DNA of 64,000 nucleotides from Stagnimonas aquatica (GTDB lineage Bacteria; Pseudomonadota; Gammaproteobacteria; Nevskiales; Nevskiaceae), in assembly GCF_003730135.1 (NCBI RefSeq), contig NZ_RJVO01000002.1, positions 434,001 through 498,000 of the forward strand. The letters run 5' to 3'. Both the position numbers and the translations under genes were made by a program. This document shows positions 8,877 through 17,009 of the stretch, piece by piece (within the stretch, counting starts at the first letter, position 1; every line of letters begins with the position of its first letter). The notes beneath the pieces are model-generated. The model ran no database searches and was not told the DNA's origin. It saw nothing but the letters and a program-made list of their open reading frames with translations.

Positions 8877-9731
8877 GAGTTCGTCGGCGAGACGTTTCTC
8901 GCTGCGCTGGAAATAGACCAGACCGCTGATGAACAGCAGCGAGCCGGAGACGAAGCCCAGACCCAGCAGCTGCCAGGGGATCTCGCCGCTGCCGAGCAGG
9001 GCGCGACGGAAACCCTCGACCACGCCGACCAGGGGATACAGACCGTAGGCGGTGGCCAGCCAGTGCTGGTCGGCGCTGATGCCGAAGCGCTGCGCCAGCA
9101 GGCTCAGCGGCCAGATCACCGGCGCCAGGAACATCAGCAGCTGCAGAAGGTAGCTGGCGGCATTGCGCACGTCGCGGAAACGCGCCGCCAGCGCCGCCAG
9201 CCAGAAGCTGGCACCGGCGGTGGTGAGCAGCAGCAGCAGCAGCGGCAGCGGCAGCCAGAGCAGGCCGGCCAGCGGCATGCTGCCGGTCATCGCCAGCGAC
9301 AGCAGGACGAACAGCACGAAGACGATGAGAAATTCCAGCAGGCCGCCCAGCACCAGCGAGACCGGCAGCAGCAGGCGCGGGAAATAGACCTTGGTCACCA
9401 GCGCGGAATTGCCCAGCAGGCTGCTGGTGGCCTTGGAGCTGACGCCGGTGAAATAGCTCCAGGGCAGCCAGGCACTGAGCAGGAACAGCAGATAGGGATG
9501 GCCGTCGCTGGGCAGCCGCGCCAGCTTGCCGAACACCAGGCTCATCACCAGCACATTGAGCATGGGGCGGAGCACCAGCCAGCCGAAGCCGAGGGTGGTC
9601 TGGGCGACCTGCACCTTCAGGTCTTTCCAGACCAGGAAGGCGAGCAGCTCGTGGAAGGCCGGCAGCGCCGCCAGATAGCCCCGGAGGCGCCCGCCTTCCG
9701 GGGTAATCAGGATCTCGGTTTTATCGCGCAA
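8874..9731 (-). CDS. wzm: Polysaccharide ABC exporter permease (Wzm-like, ABC-2 family)
   Basis: A 285-residue membrane protein with the ABC-2 permease layout: cytoplasmic start, FHELLAFLVWKDLKVQ, then six hydrophobic segments, and the typical end YFQRSEKRLADEL. It forms the channel half of the O-antigen/polysaccharide exporter with Wzt. The only plausible start is TTG at 9731; no ATG or GTG is available before the first membrane segment. The stop codon TAG (8874-8876) is part of the right inverted end of the inserted element, so the original 3' end or the wzm-wzt spacing has been altered. Confidence 0.9.
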   Translation of the reverse strand: MRDKTEILITPEGGRLRGYLAALPAFHELLAFLVWKDLKVQVAQTTLGFGWLVLRPMLNVLVMSLVFGKLARLPSDGHPYLLFLLSAWLPWSYFTGVSSKATSSLLGNSALVTKVYFPRLLLPVSLVLGGLLEFLIVFVLFVLLSLAMTGSMPLAGLLWLPLPLLLLLLTTAGASFWLAALAARFRDVRNAASYLLQLLMFLAPVIWPLSLLAQRFGISADQHWLATAYGLYPLVGVVEGFRRALLGSGEIPWQLLGLGFVSGSLLFISGLVYFQRSEKRLADEL

Positions 9732-9818
9732 GGTTCGGTACGGCGAAAAGTCACAGATTCCAGCGCGAACGCCGGGCGTTGCACCCGGCCTGTCCCGCCT
9801 CCAGCAGGCTTAACGCAC

Positions 9819-10544
9819 TCAGCGGCCGGAGGAACACGTCGGCGTCGACGGCGTTGCCGCCGGATCGCAGACGCTGCTGGTGATCTCGATGCGCAGCGGG
9901 CCGACGCCAGCACCGGCGGCGAGCAGGAAGGGCTCCGGATCCGGCGCGCCGTCGAGGTCGCGGGGTAGCGCGGCCACCAGCACCGGCACCACGTCGAGAC
10001 CGGCGATGTAGACGATCTGGCCATTGGTGCCGGTCTGCGAACCGCGCGGGTTGGAGACCTTGACCTTGCCGGAGTTGACCGTGACGTAGACACCCGGCGC
10101 GCCGCAGCCGGTACCGGCGGTGCAGACCCGCACTCCGTAGTCGGTACCGACGGTGCTGACCTGGCCGAAGGGCGTATCCAGCTGCACCGCACCCGGCTGC
10201 TGGCGGGCGATGACGCCGGAGATCAGCCGCGCGCTGCCGCCTTCCAGCCGGTAGCGGGCGCTGTTGCCGGTCTCCGACTTCGGGTCGAAGCGGTACTCCT
10301 GAACTTCAAAACGGGCATTGGCGCCGAGCGACACCACCTCGTCGTCGTCCATCTGCAACACCGCCAGCGAGCCCTGACCAACCGTCAGCGACTGTCCGAC
10401 CTCGATCACGCCGCCAGCCTTGATCGGCGCCGTGGCGCCGGACTGCGAGACTTCGACATTGCCATTGGTCTCGACCACGCGGCCGGCGGCGGCATACGCG
10501 AACAGGGGGACGAGACCGAGAGTCAGAACGAGCAGGCTACGCAT
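9819..10544 (-). CDS. Exported FecR-domain protein
   Basis: A 241-residue protein from ATG 10544 with a signal peptide (MRSLLVLTLGLVPLFAYAAA). Residues ~25-170 match the FecR-type beta-sandwich: an opening GRVVETNGNVEVS, then GQSLTVGQGSLAVLQMDDDEVVSLGANARFEV, and VGTDYGVRVC. Here it is not beside a FecI sigma factor or TonB receptor. Stand-alone exported FecR-domain proteins often occur in envelope and adhesion loci. The C-terminus has paired cysteines that could form disulfides. It lies 87 bp upstream of wzm on the same strand and may be co-transcribed with it. Confidence 0.75.
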   Translation of the reverse strand: MRSLLVLTLGLVPLFAYAAAGRVVETNGNVEVSQSGATAPIKAGGVIEVGQSLTVGQGSLAVLQMDDDEVVSLGANARFEVQEYRFDPKSETGNSARYRLEGGSARLISGVIARQQPGAVQLDTPFGQVSTVGTDYGVRVCTAGTGCGAPGVYVTVNSGKVKVSNPRGSQTGTNGQIVYIAGLDVVPVLVAALPRDLDGAPDPEPFLLAAGAGVGPLRIEITSSVCDPAATPSTPTCSSGR

Positions 10545-10654
10545 GGCAGGCCTCTGGGAGGAAACGGCGGCCGGCGGCCGCGAGTGGTTGGATAATACGC
10601 AAAGCGGCAAAAACCCGCACCGGCCGTCACCCCTGCTCCCAGCCCACGTCTGCC

Positions 10655-11692
10655 ATGCGCCTGACCAGCCTGTTACTCGCCCTCTGCTGCGTCGCCTGCG
10701 TCTCGGCGCCGCTGCCGGCCCCTGCGCCGGATTCCAGTGCGCCGGGCAGCGCCGAACTCCGACGCCAGGCCGCGCTGCCGGAGCTGCTGCAGGTGGCGGA
10801 CGGGGCGCTCGCCCGCGCGCCGCGCGCGCAGGCCGTGGTCCACACCGAGGGCCTGCTGCCGGACGCCCCCGGCTACCAGAGCAGCCGGCTGGCCAAGGCC
10901 GATTGGTTCGCCAGTCTGGCGCTGGCGATCGCCGCCGAGAACCGCGCCGACCCGCGCTACCGGCAGAAGCTCAACGACTACTTCGATGCCTGGGTGACGG
11001 TCTACCGTCCCAGCCTCAATCCCATCGACGAGACCGATTTCGCCTACCTGGCCCTGGCCTACGAGCGCGGCCAGCGCTTCCTCGACGAGCCGCTGCGGCG
11101 GCGCACCGAAGCGCTGTTCCGCAGCATGGCCGAGGGCTATCTCCAGACCGAGGATCCACGCCCCACCGGCCGCAACAACTGGCAGAGCCACCGGGTGAAG
11201 ATCGCCAGCCTGCTGGCCTTCAGCCTGGACGACGCCGGGCTGATCCAGCGCAGCCGGGTGGCCTTCCGCCACCAGGTGGCGCGCAACATCGAGGCCGACG
11301 GCACCCTCTACGACTTCCGCGAGCGCGACGCCCTGCGCTACGTCACCTACGGCCTGGAGCCGCTGCTGACCGCCGCCCTGGTGGCGCGCGGCCACGGCGA
11401 GGACTGGTACTGGTTCCAGAGCAAGGGTGGCGCCAGCCTCAACAACGCCCTGGTCTGGCTCGCCGACTACGCGCAGGGCCGCAAGCAGCACCAGGAGTTC
11501 GCCGGCACCACCGTCGAGTTCGACCGCCGCCGCAAGGCCGCCGGCCTGCCCGGCTACGACGGCCCCTGGCCAGCGGAAAACGCCAGCCGGACCTACCAGC
11601 TGGCGTCGCGCCTGGACCCGGCCTGGATCGGCCTGGCCGAACAACTCGGCCCGGCACAGGCCTGGCTGCAATACCTCTATCCGCGCACCTGA
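10655..11692 (+). CDS. Alginate-lyase-family lipoprotein or exported protein
   Basis: A 345-residue protein with an N-terminal hydrophobic leader and a cysteine near residue 15 (LLALCCVACVS), so lipidation is possible though the lipobox is imperfect. The mature part is all-alpha and resembles the alginate lyase (PL5-like) alpha-toroid: TEGLLPDAPGYQSSRLAKAD, NNWQSHRVKIASLLAF and LYDFRERDALRYVTYGLEPL. It probably cleaves or remodels an acidic glycan in the periplasm or at the outer membrane, and it sits next to a glycan export operon. The true substrate is unproven. Confidence 0.7.
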   Translation: MRLTSLLLALCCVACVSAPLPAPAPDSSAPGSAELRRQAALPELLQVADGALARAPRAQAVVHTEGLLPDAPGYQSSRLAKADWFASLALAIAAENRADPRYRQKLNDYFDAWVTVYRPSLNPIDETDFAYLALAYERGQRFLDEPLRRRTEALFRSMAEGYLQTEDPRPTGRNNWQSHRVKIASLLAFSLDDAGLIQRSRVAFRHQVARNIEADGTLYDFRERDALRYVTYGLEPLLTAALVARGHGEDWYWFQSKGGASLNNALVWLADYAQGRKQHQEFAGTTVEFDRRRKAAGLPGYDGPWPAENASRTYQLASRLDPAWIGLAEQLGPAQAWLQYLYPRT

Positions 11693-11728
11693 GGCCGCCA
11701 GCCGCGCCCGACAACCGCGTCGCGGCGA

Positions 11729-11757
11729 TTGGCGGCGACCACGCGCGATGATCTAAT
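11729..11757 (+). promoter_or_regulatory. Sigma70-like promoter for the NarL-type regulator gene
   Basis: TTGGCG (11729-11734) and TCTAAT (11752-11757) are separated by 17 bp. The predicted start near 11764 leaves a ~42-nt leader with a GGGGAGGG ribosome-binding stretch before ATG 11806. Confidence 0.5.
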
Positions 11758-11805
11758 TCCGCTACGGATTCCATCAGTCCCCATCCGGGGAGGGTTGCCA
11801 TCAGC

Positions 11806-12456
11806 ATGCAGAGCGGCTGGATCGTCGAAGACCACCCGGACGTGGCCCTCGGCCTGGCGGCGGCGCTGCAAGGCGCCTTCCCGGGCATCGCCCTGCGCCT
11901 GGTCGACGGCCTGGAGGCGGCGCTGCAACAGCTGCGCGAGGGCTACCGGCCCGACATCGCCCTGATCGACCTCGGCCTGCCCGACGGCTCCGGCCTTGAT
12001 CTCCTGCGTGCCCTGCCCGCCGCCGCGCCCGGCTGCGTCGCGGTGGTCACCACCATCTACGCCGACGACGCGCACCTGTTCCCGGCATTGCGCGCCGGCG
12101 CCGCCGGCTATCTGCTGAAGGACGAACCCCGCGAGCGATTGGAATCGGCGCTGCGCGGCATCCTCGCCGGCGAGCCGCCGCTGTCGCCGTCCATCGCCCG
12201 GCGGGTGCTGCGCACCTTCGCCGAAGCGGCGTCGGCACCCGCCCAAGCCGCCGAGGAAGACGCGCATCTGTCGCCGCGCGAGCGCGAAACCCTGATGCTG
12301 ATCGGCAAGGGCTACAAGCTGCCGGAAGTCGCCGAGGCCCTGGGCATCACCCGCACCTCCGCCGCCACCTACATCAAGACCGTCTACCGCAAGCTGGCGA
12401 TCAGCTCGCGCGCCGAGGCGGCGCTGGTCGCCAACCGTCTGGGGCTGGTGCAGTAG
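11806..12456 (+). CDS. NarL/FixJ-type two-component response regulator
   Basis: A 216-residue protein. The receiver domain has the acidic pair in WIVEDHPDV, the phospho-acceptor Asp in IALIDLGLPDGSGLDLL, the Thr in VVTTIYADD and the Lys in YLLKDE. The C-terminal LuxR-type helix-turn-helix is LSPRERETLMLIGKGY followed by ITRTSAATYIKTVYRKL. No kinase gene is adjacent on the same strand. The closest candidate is the HisKA_3 kinase at 13283-13954, on the other side of ompW, which belongs to the kinase family that normally partners NarL-type regulators. Confidence 0.9.
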   Translation: MQSGWIVEDHPDVALGLAAALQGAFPGIALRLVDGLEAALQQLREGYRPDIALIDLGLPDGSGLDLLRALPAAAPGCVAVVTTIYADDAHLFPALRAGAAGYLLKDEPRERLESALRGILAGEPPLSPSIARRVLRTFAEAASAPAQAAEEDAHLSPRERETLMLIGKGYKLPEVAEALGITRTSAATYIKTVYRKLAISSRAEAALVANRLGLVQ

Positions 12457-12464
12457 CGCGCAAG

Positions 12465-12496
12465 AAAAACCCCCGCCCGCTCGCGCGGACAGGGGC
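12465..12496 (-). terminator. Rho-independent terminator between regulator gene and ompW
   Basis: On the minus strand CCCC-T-GTCCGC, a GCGA loop, then GCGGGC-GGGG is followed by TTTTT, a strong terminator for ompW. On the plus strand the same hairpin ends in only TTT, so it may work weakly for the regulator gene too. Confidence 0.75.
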
Positions 12497-12517
12497 TTTG
12501 CTGCTCGCGCCGGTGGC

Positions 12518-13105
12518 TTAGCGGAAGGCGTAGCCGATACCGGCGCCGACGATCAGCGGATTGATCTCGACGTGGGTGACGAAGGCGCCAGTGCCGTCGG
12601 TGACGTCGGAGTCGATCCAGATCTTCTTGACGTCGACGTTGAAGTACCAGTTGCCCTGCAAGGCCACGTCCATGCCGGCCTGGATGGCGGGGCCGAAGCT
12701 GCCGGTTTCCAGCTTCAGGCCACCGTCGAGCTTGCGGTCGGTGAACAGCGTGTAGTTGAGGCCGGCACCGACATAGGGGCGGAAGGTCTCGCCCACCGGG
12801 TAGTGGTATTGCAGCAGCAGCGCCGGCGGCAGGTGGCTGACCTTGCCGAGGCTGGCACCGTTCAGAGTGACCTTGTGCTCCTGCGGGATGGACAGCAGCA
12901 GCTCCACCGCGAGGTTCTTGGTGAAGAACCAGTTGAGATCAACGTCCGGGGCGATCTTGTTGGAGACATCGACGCCGGTCACCGGGCTGGACTTGGCGTC
13001 CGGCAGGATGTCGATGGCGCGCACGCGGACCATCGCCTCGGCCTGCGCCGCACCGCTGATCACCAGACCGGCCAGCGCCAGCATTTTCAGTTTAGTTGTG
13101 TTCAT
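12518..13105 (-). CDS. ompW: OmpW-family outer-membrane beta-barrel protein
   Basis: A 195-residue protein with a signal peptide (MNTTKLKMLALAGLVISGAAQA). Alternating hydrophobic and aromatic strands suit an eight-stranded barrel. OmpW marks: VRVRAIDILPD at the mature N-terminus, DLNWFFTKNLAVELLLS, PPALLLQYHYP, PYVGAGLNYTLF, and the terminal strand ending GIGYAFR with the C-terminal aromatic-x pattern used for BAM insertion. OmpW is a narrow hydrophobic channel implicated in uptake of small hydrophobic molecules, and is oxygen/FNR-controlled in several gammaproteobacteria. The upstream promoter here agrees with that. Confidence 0.92.
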   Translation of the reverse strand: MNTTKLKMLALAGLVISGAAQAEAMVRVRAIDILPDAKSSPVTGVDVSNKIAPDVDLNWFFTKNLAVELLLSIPQEHKVTLNGASLGKVSHLPPALLLQYHYPVGETFRPYVGAGLNYTLFTDRKLDGGLKLETGSFGPAIQAGMDVALQGNWYFNVDVKKIWIDSDVTDGTGAFVTHVEINPLIVGAGIGYAFR

Positions 13106-13143
13106 CGCTTCTACTCCGACTCGTGTCAGGACTACGTTGTCCG

Positions 13144-13192
13144 GAGCCGAACAGTAGGGAGTCGGTTGCCGGCGAGAGCTGACCTAGATCAA
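13144..13192 (-). promoter_or_regulatory. FNR/ANR-type class II promoter of ompW
   Basis: On the minus strand the inverted repeat TTGAT-CTAG-GTCAG lies at 13192-13179. A -10-like TACTGT lies at 13156-13151. If transcription starts at 13144, the centre of the repeat falls at exactly -41.5, the classic class II activator position. The leader to ATG 13105 is about 39 nt. Confidence 0.65.
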
Positions 13193-13239
13193 GTCGCAGG
13201 GGCGAAGTGGCGGCCAGGCACAGCGGCCGCTGCGGCGCA

Positions 13240-13253
13240 TTAACCCAGGTCAA
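13240..13253. promoter_or_regulatory. Second FNR-like half-palindrome upstream of ompW
   Basis: TTAAC-CCAG-GTCAA matches the same spacing with one mismatched arm base. Its centre is 61 bp from the first site, about -102.5 relative to the predicted ompW start, and it lies just after the kinase stop at 13283. Confidence 0.4.
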
Positions 13254-13282
13254 TCGCGGGCCGGCTTTTTGCGCAGCGCAAC

Positions 13283-13954
13283 TCAGCGCGGCAGCGGAAA
13301 CTGCAACACCACCTTGGTGCCGCCGACGCTGCCGGCGGTCCAGTCGATGGCGCCACCCAGCTCACCGGCGCGCTGGCGCATGCCGGCCAGGCCCTGGCCG
13401 CGTCCGCCTTCGACCGCGAGGCCCGGACCGTCGTCGGTGACATCCAGATACAGCGTGGCGCCGCGCTGGCGCACGCGGATGCGTACATGCCGCGCCTGGG
13501 CATGGCGCAGGGCATTGCTGATCGCCTCGCGGACGATGCGGTAGAGCTGCAAAGCCTGGGCGTGATCGAGCCTGGGATCGGCGATGCCGTCCTCCTGCTC
13601 CCAGAGCAGCAGGCCGCCGCTGGCTTCCAGCCGCTGGCGCGCCTCGCCCTCGATCTCGCCGAGGCTGTCGAGCAGGCTGCCGGGCTCACCACGGGTGCGG
13701 CTGACCACATCGCGCAGATCCTGCAAGGCGCTGCGGGCGAGGTCGGCGGTGGCGGCATCGGGCGCGCGGTGGATCAGGCTCAGCAGCTTGGCGCCGAGGT
13801 CGTCGTGCAGGTCCTGGTAGATGCGCTGGCGCTCGGCCGCGAGGGCCGCGCCCGCCGGCTCGGCCGGCGCCGGAACCGGGGGCCGTGCGCGCGGCCACCA
13901 ACGCCAGGCCAGTACCGCCGCCAGAGCAGTGATCGCCAGCGCCAGCGCGATCAC
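13283..13954 (-). CDS. NarX/DesK-type (HisKA_3) histidine kinase with no sensor domain
   Basis: A 223-residue membrane-anchored kinase: one N-terminal membrane helix (residues ~2-20), a short proline-rich linker, then the HisKA_3 box RIYQDLHDDLGAKLLSL with phospho-acceptor His50. The ATPase follows: REAISNALRHAQA (N box), DVTDDGPGL (G box), GQGLAGMRQRAGELGG. There is no periplasmic or PAS input domain, so the signal probably comes from a partner protein. The GTG start overlaps the stop of the Ser/Thr kinase gene by 4 bp (GTGA), which makes that kinase the prime candidate partner. Confidence 0.85.
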   Translation of the reverse strand: MIALALAITALAAVLAWRWWPRARPPVPAPAEPAGAALAAERQRIYQDLHDDLGAKLLSLIHRAPDAATADLARSALQDLRDVVSRTRGEPGSLLDSLGEIEGEARQRLEASGGLLLWEQEDGIADPRLDHAQALQLYRIVREAISNALRHAQARHVRIRVRQRGATLYLDVTDDGPGLAVEGGRGQGLAGMRQRAGELGGAIDWTAGSVGGTKVVLQFPLPR

Positions 13955-16461
13955 TTCTGCTTCTCGGCCGCCGCCTTCCGCGCCTGCTGCAGCCGCGCGC
14001 GATCGGCGTCCGCGAGGTCTTCGCGCCCGAGTGCGGTGTCGGCGGCGACCAGCTTCTCCAGCAGCTTGCCGGTGCGCGCATGGGCAAGCCCGAGCGCCTG
14101 CTCGGCGCTGACGGCGGCCCGGTCCAGCAGCGCCCGCGCTGCTGCCGTCTCGCCCTGCGCCAGCAGAATCTCGGCCTGGGTCTGCTGGTAGGCGAGGCTG
14201 GTCGGATGCGCCGCGCCCATCTGCTCGCTGGCCAGGGCCCGCGCCAGCAGCGGCCCCATCACCGCTTCGGCCTCGGACAGGCGCCGGGTCTTGAGCAGCA
14301 GTTGTGCAAGGCCGTGCTGCGGGCTAAGGCGGTCGGCGCTGTCGCCGCCACTCATGCGCTCGCGCACCGCGATCTGCTCGCGGTACAGCCGCTCGGCCTT
14401 GGCGTACTCGCCACGGTCGGTCAGCAGCTGCGCCAGCGTGCTGGCGGTCATCAGCGTGGTGTGCGCCTGCTCGCCGCGCTGCAGACGGTACTGCTCATAG
14501 ACCGCCGCAATCACCGTTTCCGCCTCCGCCAGCCGCTCGGGACTGGCGGCCAGCGCCCGCCCCAGCGACAGCCGCGCGCTCAGGGTGGTGTAGTGGTTTT
14601 CGCCCAGAACCCGGCCCATGTCGGCAACCACGCCACGCAATGCGGCGATGGCGCCTTCGAGATCGCCGGCATCGCGCAAGGTATTGGCCTGGTTCTGACG
14701 TGCGATCAGGGTGAAGGGGTGGTTCTTGCCATAGCCGGCGTCGAGATCGGGCATCAGTGCCGCGAAGGCGGCCTGGGCGTCCTGCACCTGCCCCATGTAA
14801 TAGAGCATGGTGGCGACGTTGAGGCGCGACACCAGCGTCGCCTTGTCGGTAGCGCCCAGCCGCGCCTGGGCGAGCGCCGCCGTGATCCTGCCCATCTCCA
14901 GTGCCTGCTTGCTGTAGCCGAGATTGCCGTTGGCAACCAGGGCCACCTGCTCGGCCTCCAGGCGCTGGCGCAGACCCAGCTCGTCGGCCGGCACCGGCCC
15001 GGCAATCAGCGGCGCCAGCAGGTCCAGGCTCTGCTGGTACTCGCCCATCACCACCAGGATCTGGGCGCGGGTCAGGCTGAGCTTCTGGCGGCTGTAGAGG
15101 TCATCGGCGCTGCCCTCGTGCTCGGCAGCCTTGAAGGCGGCATCGGCCTGGTCGAGCAGGCGCAGGCCGGTGGCGGTGTCGCCCAGCTGCGCATAGCTCA
15201 TGCCGATGGCGCGCGCAGCCAGGGCGCGCACCGCCGGCGCCATGCCGGCATCGCCGTCGAGGTTGATGCGCGCGGCTTCCAGCAACTGCTTCACCGTCAC
15301 CTCGCGCCCCTGGGCGTTCTCCGGGTCGGCGGAGGTGAGCATGTCTTCGAGAAAGCGGGTGGAGGCATCGAGCTGCGCGGCGCGGCGCTCGGCGGCGTCG
15401 CGGGCACGGGCCTCGGCCAGGCCGTAGCGGGTGGACACCACCACCCCGGCGACCAGGGCCAGCAGCGCCACCGCCATCGCAGCGGCGAGCGCCCGGTGAC
15501 GACGCACGAACAGGCCCAGCACATAGCCGACGGTGGGCGGCCGCGCCTCGATCGGCTGGCCGGCCAGATAGCGCTCGAGATCGCTGGCCAGGCCCAGTGC
15601 CGATTCGTAGCGCTGGCCCGGCTCGCGCGCCAGCGCCTTCATGACGATGGTGTTGAGGTCGCCCCGGCAGGCCGGCGCGCGTTGCGCCAGCGGCTGCGGG
15701 GTCTCGCTGCGCAGCACCTCCAGCGCGGCGGCGATGGAATGGCCGGGCAGCTCGGGATGGGGACGCACGCCGCTGAGCAGCTCGTAGGCGATCACCCCCA
15801 GAGCGTAGACATCGACGCGCGGATCGGCCTGGCCGGGCTCGCCGGCCAGTTGCTCCCAGGCCATGTACGGCAGGGTGCCGAGAATCTCGCCGGCACGGGT
15901 CAGCTGGCTGCCCTCGCCGTCGTCGCGGGCCCGCGCCAGGCCGAAATCCAGCACCTTGGGCGTGCCCTCGGCGGTAACCAGCACATTGGCGGGCTTCAGG
16001 TCGCGGTGCACCACGCCACGGGTGTGGGCGTAGTGCACGGCGCGCGCCAGCCGCACCAGCAGCTCCAGCTTGCGACGCAGCGGCCAGTCGCGCGCCGCCT
16101 CGCCCAGCGGCTGACCGCGCACCAGCTCCATCACCAAGTAGGGCATCTCGCCCAGTGCGGTCTGGTACAGGCCACCGCCGTAGAGGCGAGCGATGTCCGG
16201 GTGCTCGAGCGCCCCCAGCAGCTCGATCTCGCGCTCGAAGCGGCGGCGCGCCTCGGCGCTCAGCGCAGCGGTGCCAGAGAGCTTGAGCGCGACTTCGCGA
16301 TGCGGGCTGTCCTGCTCGGCGCGGTAAACCCGGCCCATGGCGCCTTCGCCGAGCAAGCCGAGGATGCGGTACGGACCAATGTAGTCGGGGTGGGACTCGG
16401 CAATCGGCATGGCAGGGCTTGGGCTGGCATCCATCGCGATCCGGCGATGGTGGTCAAGCAT
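13951..16461 (-). CDS. Transmembrane Ser/Thr protein kinase with C-terminal TPR-like region
   Basis: An 836-residue protein; ATG 16461 is taken, with ATG 16434 (MDASPSPAMP) equally possible. The cytoplasmic Hanks-type kinase spans residues ~28-300: glycine loop LGEGAMGRVY, VALK (Lys60), HRDLKPANV (152-160), DFG (172-174). The usual APE motif reads AWE (GTLPYMAWEQL). A membrane helix at ~323-343 is followed by ~480 residues of helical TPR-like repeats, predicted periplasmic. This is the bacterial kinase-plus-TPR architecture seen in Lysobacterales and myxobacteria. Translational coupling to the histidine kinase is unusual. Known members often act with sigma or response-regulator partners. Confidence 0.88.
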   Translation of the reverse strand: MLDHHRRIAMDASPSPAMPIAESHPDYIGPYRILGLLGEGAMGRVYRAEQDSPHREVALKLSGTAALSAEARRRFEREIELLGALEHPDIARLYGGGLYQTALGEMPYLVMELVRGQPLGEAARDWPLRRKLELLVRLARAVHYAHTRGVVHRDLKPANVLVTAEGTPKVLDFGLARARDDGEGSQLTRAGEILGTLPYMAWEQLAGEPGQADPRVDVYALGVIAYELLSGVRPHPELPGHSIAAALEVLRSETPQPLAQRAPACRGDLNTIVMKALAREPGQRYESALGLASDLERYLAGQPIEARPPTVGYVLGLFVRRHRALAAAMAVALLALVAGVVVSTRYGLAEARARDAAERRAAQLDASTRFLEDMLTSADPENAQGREVTVKQLLEAARINLDGDAGMAPAVRALAARAIGMSYAQLGDTATGLRLLDQADAAFKAAEHEGSADDLYSRQKLSLTRAQILVVMGEYQQSLDLLAPLIAGPVPADELGLRQRLEAEQVALVANGNLGYSKQALEMGRITAALAQARLGATDKATLVSRLNVATMLYYMGQVQDAQAAFAALMPDLDAGYGKNHPFTLIARQNQANTLRDAGDLEGAIAALRGVVADMGRVLGENHYTTLSARLSLGRALAASPERLAEAETVIAAVYEQYRLQRGEQAHTTLMTASTLAQLLTDRGEYAKAERLYREQIAVRERMSGGDSADRLSPQHGLAQLLLKTRRLSEAEAVMGPLLARALASEQMGAAHPTSLAYQQTQAEILLAQGETAAARALLDRAAVSAEQALGLAHARTGKLLEKLVAADTALGREDLADADRARLQQARKAAAEKQK

Positions 16462-16503
16462 GGTTCAAGCGACTCGCTCCGGGCAATGCCCCAGCCCTGT
16501 GGA

Positions 16504-16517
16504 TTGACACCGGTCAA
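16504..16517. promoter_or_regulatory. Perfect FNR/CRP-type palindrome in a divergent promoter region
   Basis: TTGAC-ACCG-GTCAA has perfect five-base arms. It lies between the Ser/Thr kinase gene (start 16461, minus) and the small gene at 16575 (plus), so it could control either. No convincing -10 lies at the class II distance on either side. Confidence 0.4.
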
Positions 16518-16574
16518 TGCCTGCGCGCTGCGCAGGGCGGAGTATCCCGGTCTGGAAAACAGCGGAGAGCGCCG

Positions 16575-16979
16575 GTGAATTTCGACGCACAGTTCCTGCA
16601 AGACGCGGTACTCAACATCTATGCCCGCAGCATCTACGGCCGCTCGGACAGCCCGCCACAGCCTGGCGGCAGCCTCGATCTGGCCGCGCTGCGCGAGGAA
16701 TGGGCCAGCGACGGCCTGCCGCCGGAACTGCTGCCCGCCGCCCTGGAGGGTCTGGTCACCAGCGGCAGCCTGAGCCAGACGCGGGCCGACGGCGCTACCC
16801 AGTACGCGCTCACTGAGCGGGGTTTGCACAGCCTGGGCTTTGCCCGCCACGACACACCGCGCAGCGCCTGGCAGTACCTGAAAGACGTGGCCAAGCTGTC
16901 ACTGGCGCGCGCGCGTCACGACGCCGGCCGCGAGCCACCAACGGATGCGCGGCAACCGCCGCACTCAGGCCAGGACTAA
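16575..16979 (+). CDS. Conserved-looking hypothetical protein
   Basis: A 134-residue cytoplasmic protein. The start is GTG 16575 with GGAGAG five bases upstream; the longer upstream frame runs through the intergenic palindrome and is rejected. It opens VNFDAQFLQDAVLNIYARSI. It continues with helical segments and YALTERGLHSLGFA, which reads like the wing of a winged-helix fold. The C-terminal 30 residues are basic and low-complexity. I do not recognise the family. A 30-bp gap to the AhpD-like gene suggests co-transcription. Confidence 0.65.
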   Translation: MNFDAQFLQDAVLNIYARSIYGRSDSPPQPGGSLDLAALREEWASDGLPPELLPAALEGLVTSGSLSQTRADGATQYALTERGLHSLGFARHDTPRSAWQYLKDVAKLSLARARHDAGREPPTDARQPPHSGQD

Positions 16980-17009
16980 GCCTGCCGCCCCTCCCAACCT
17001 CGTCTCCCC

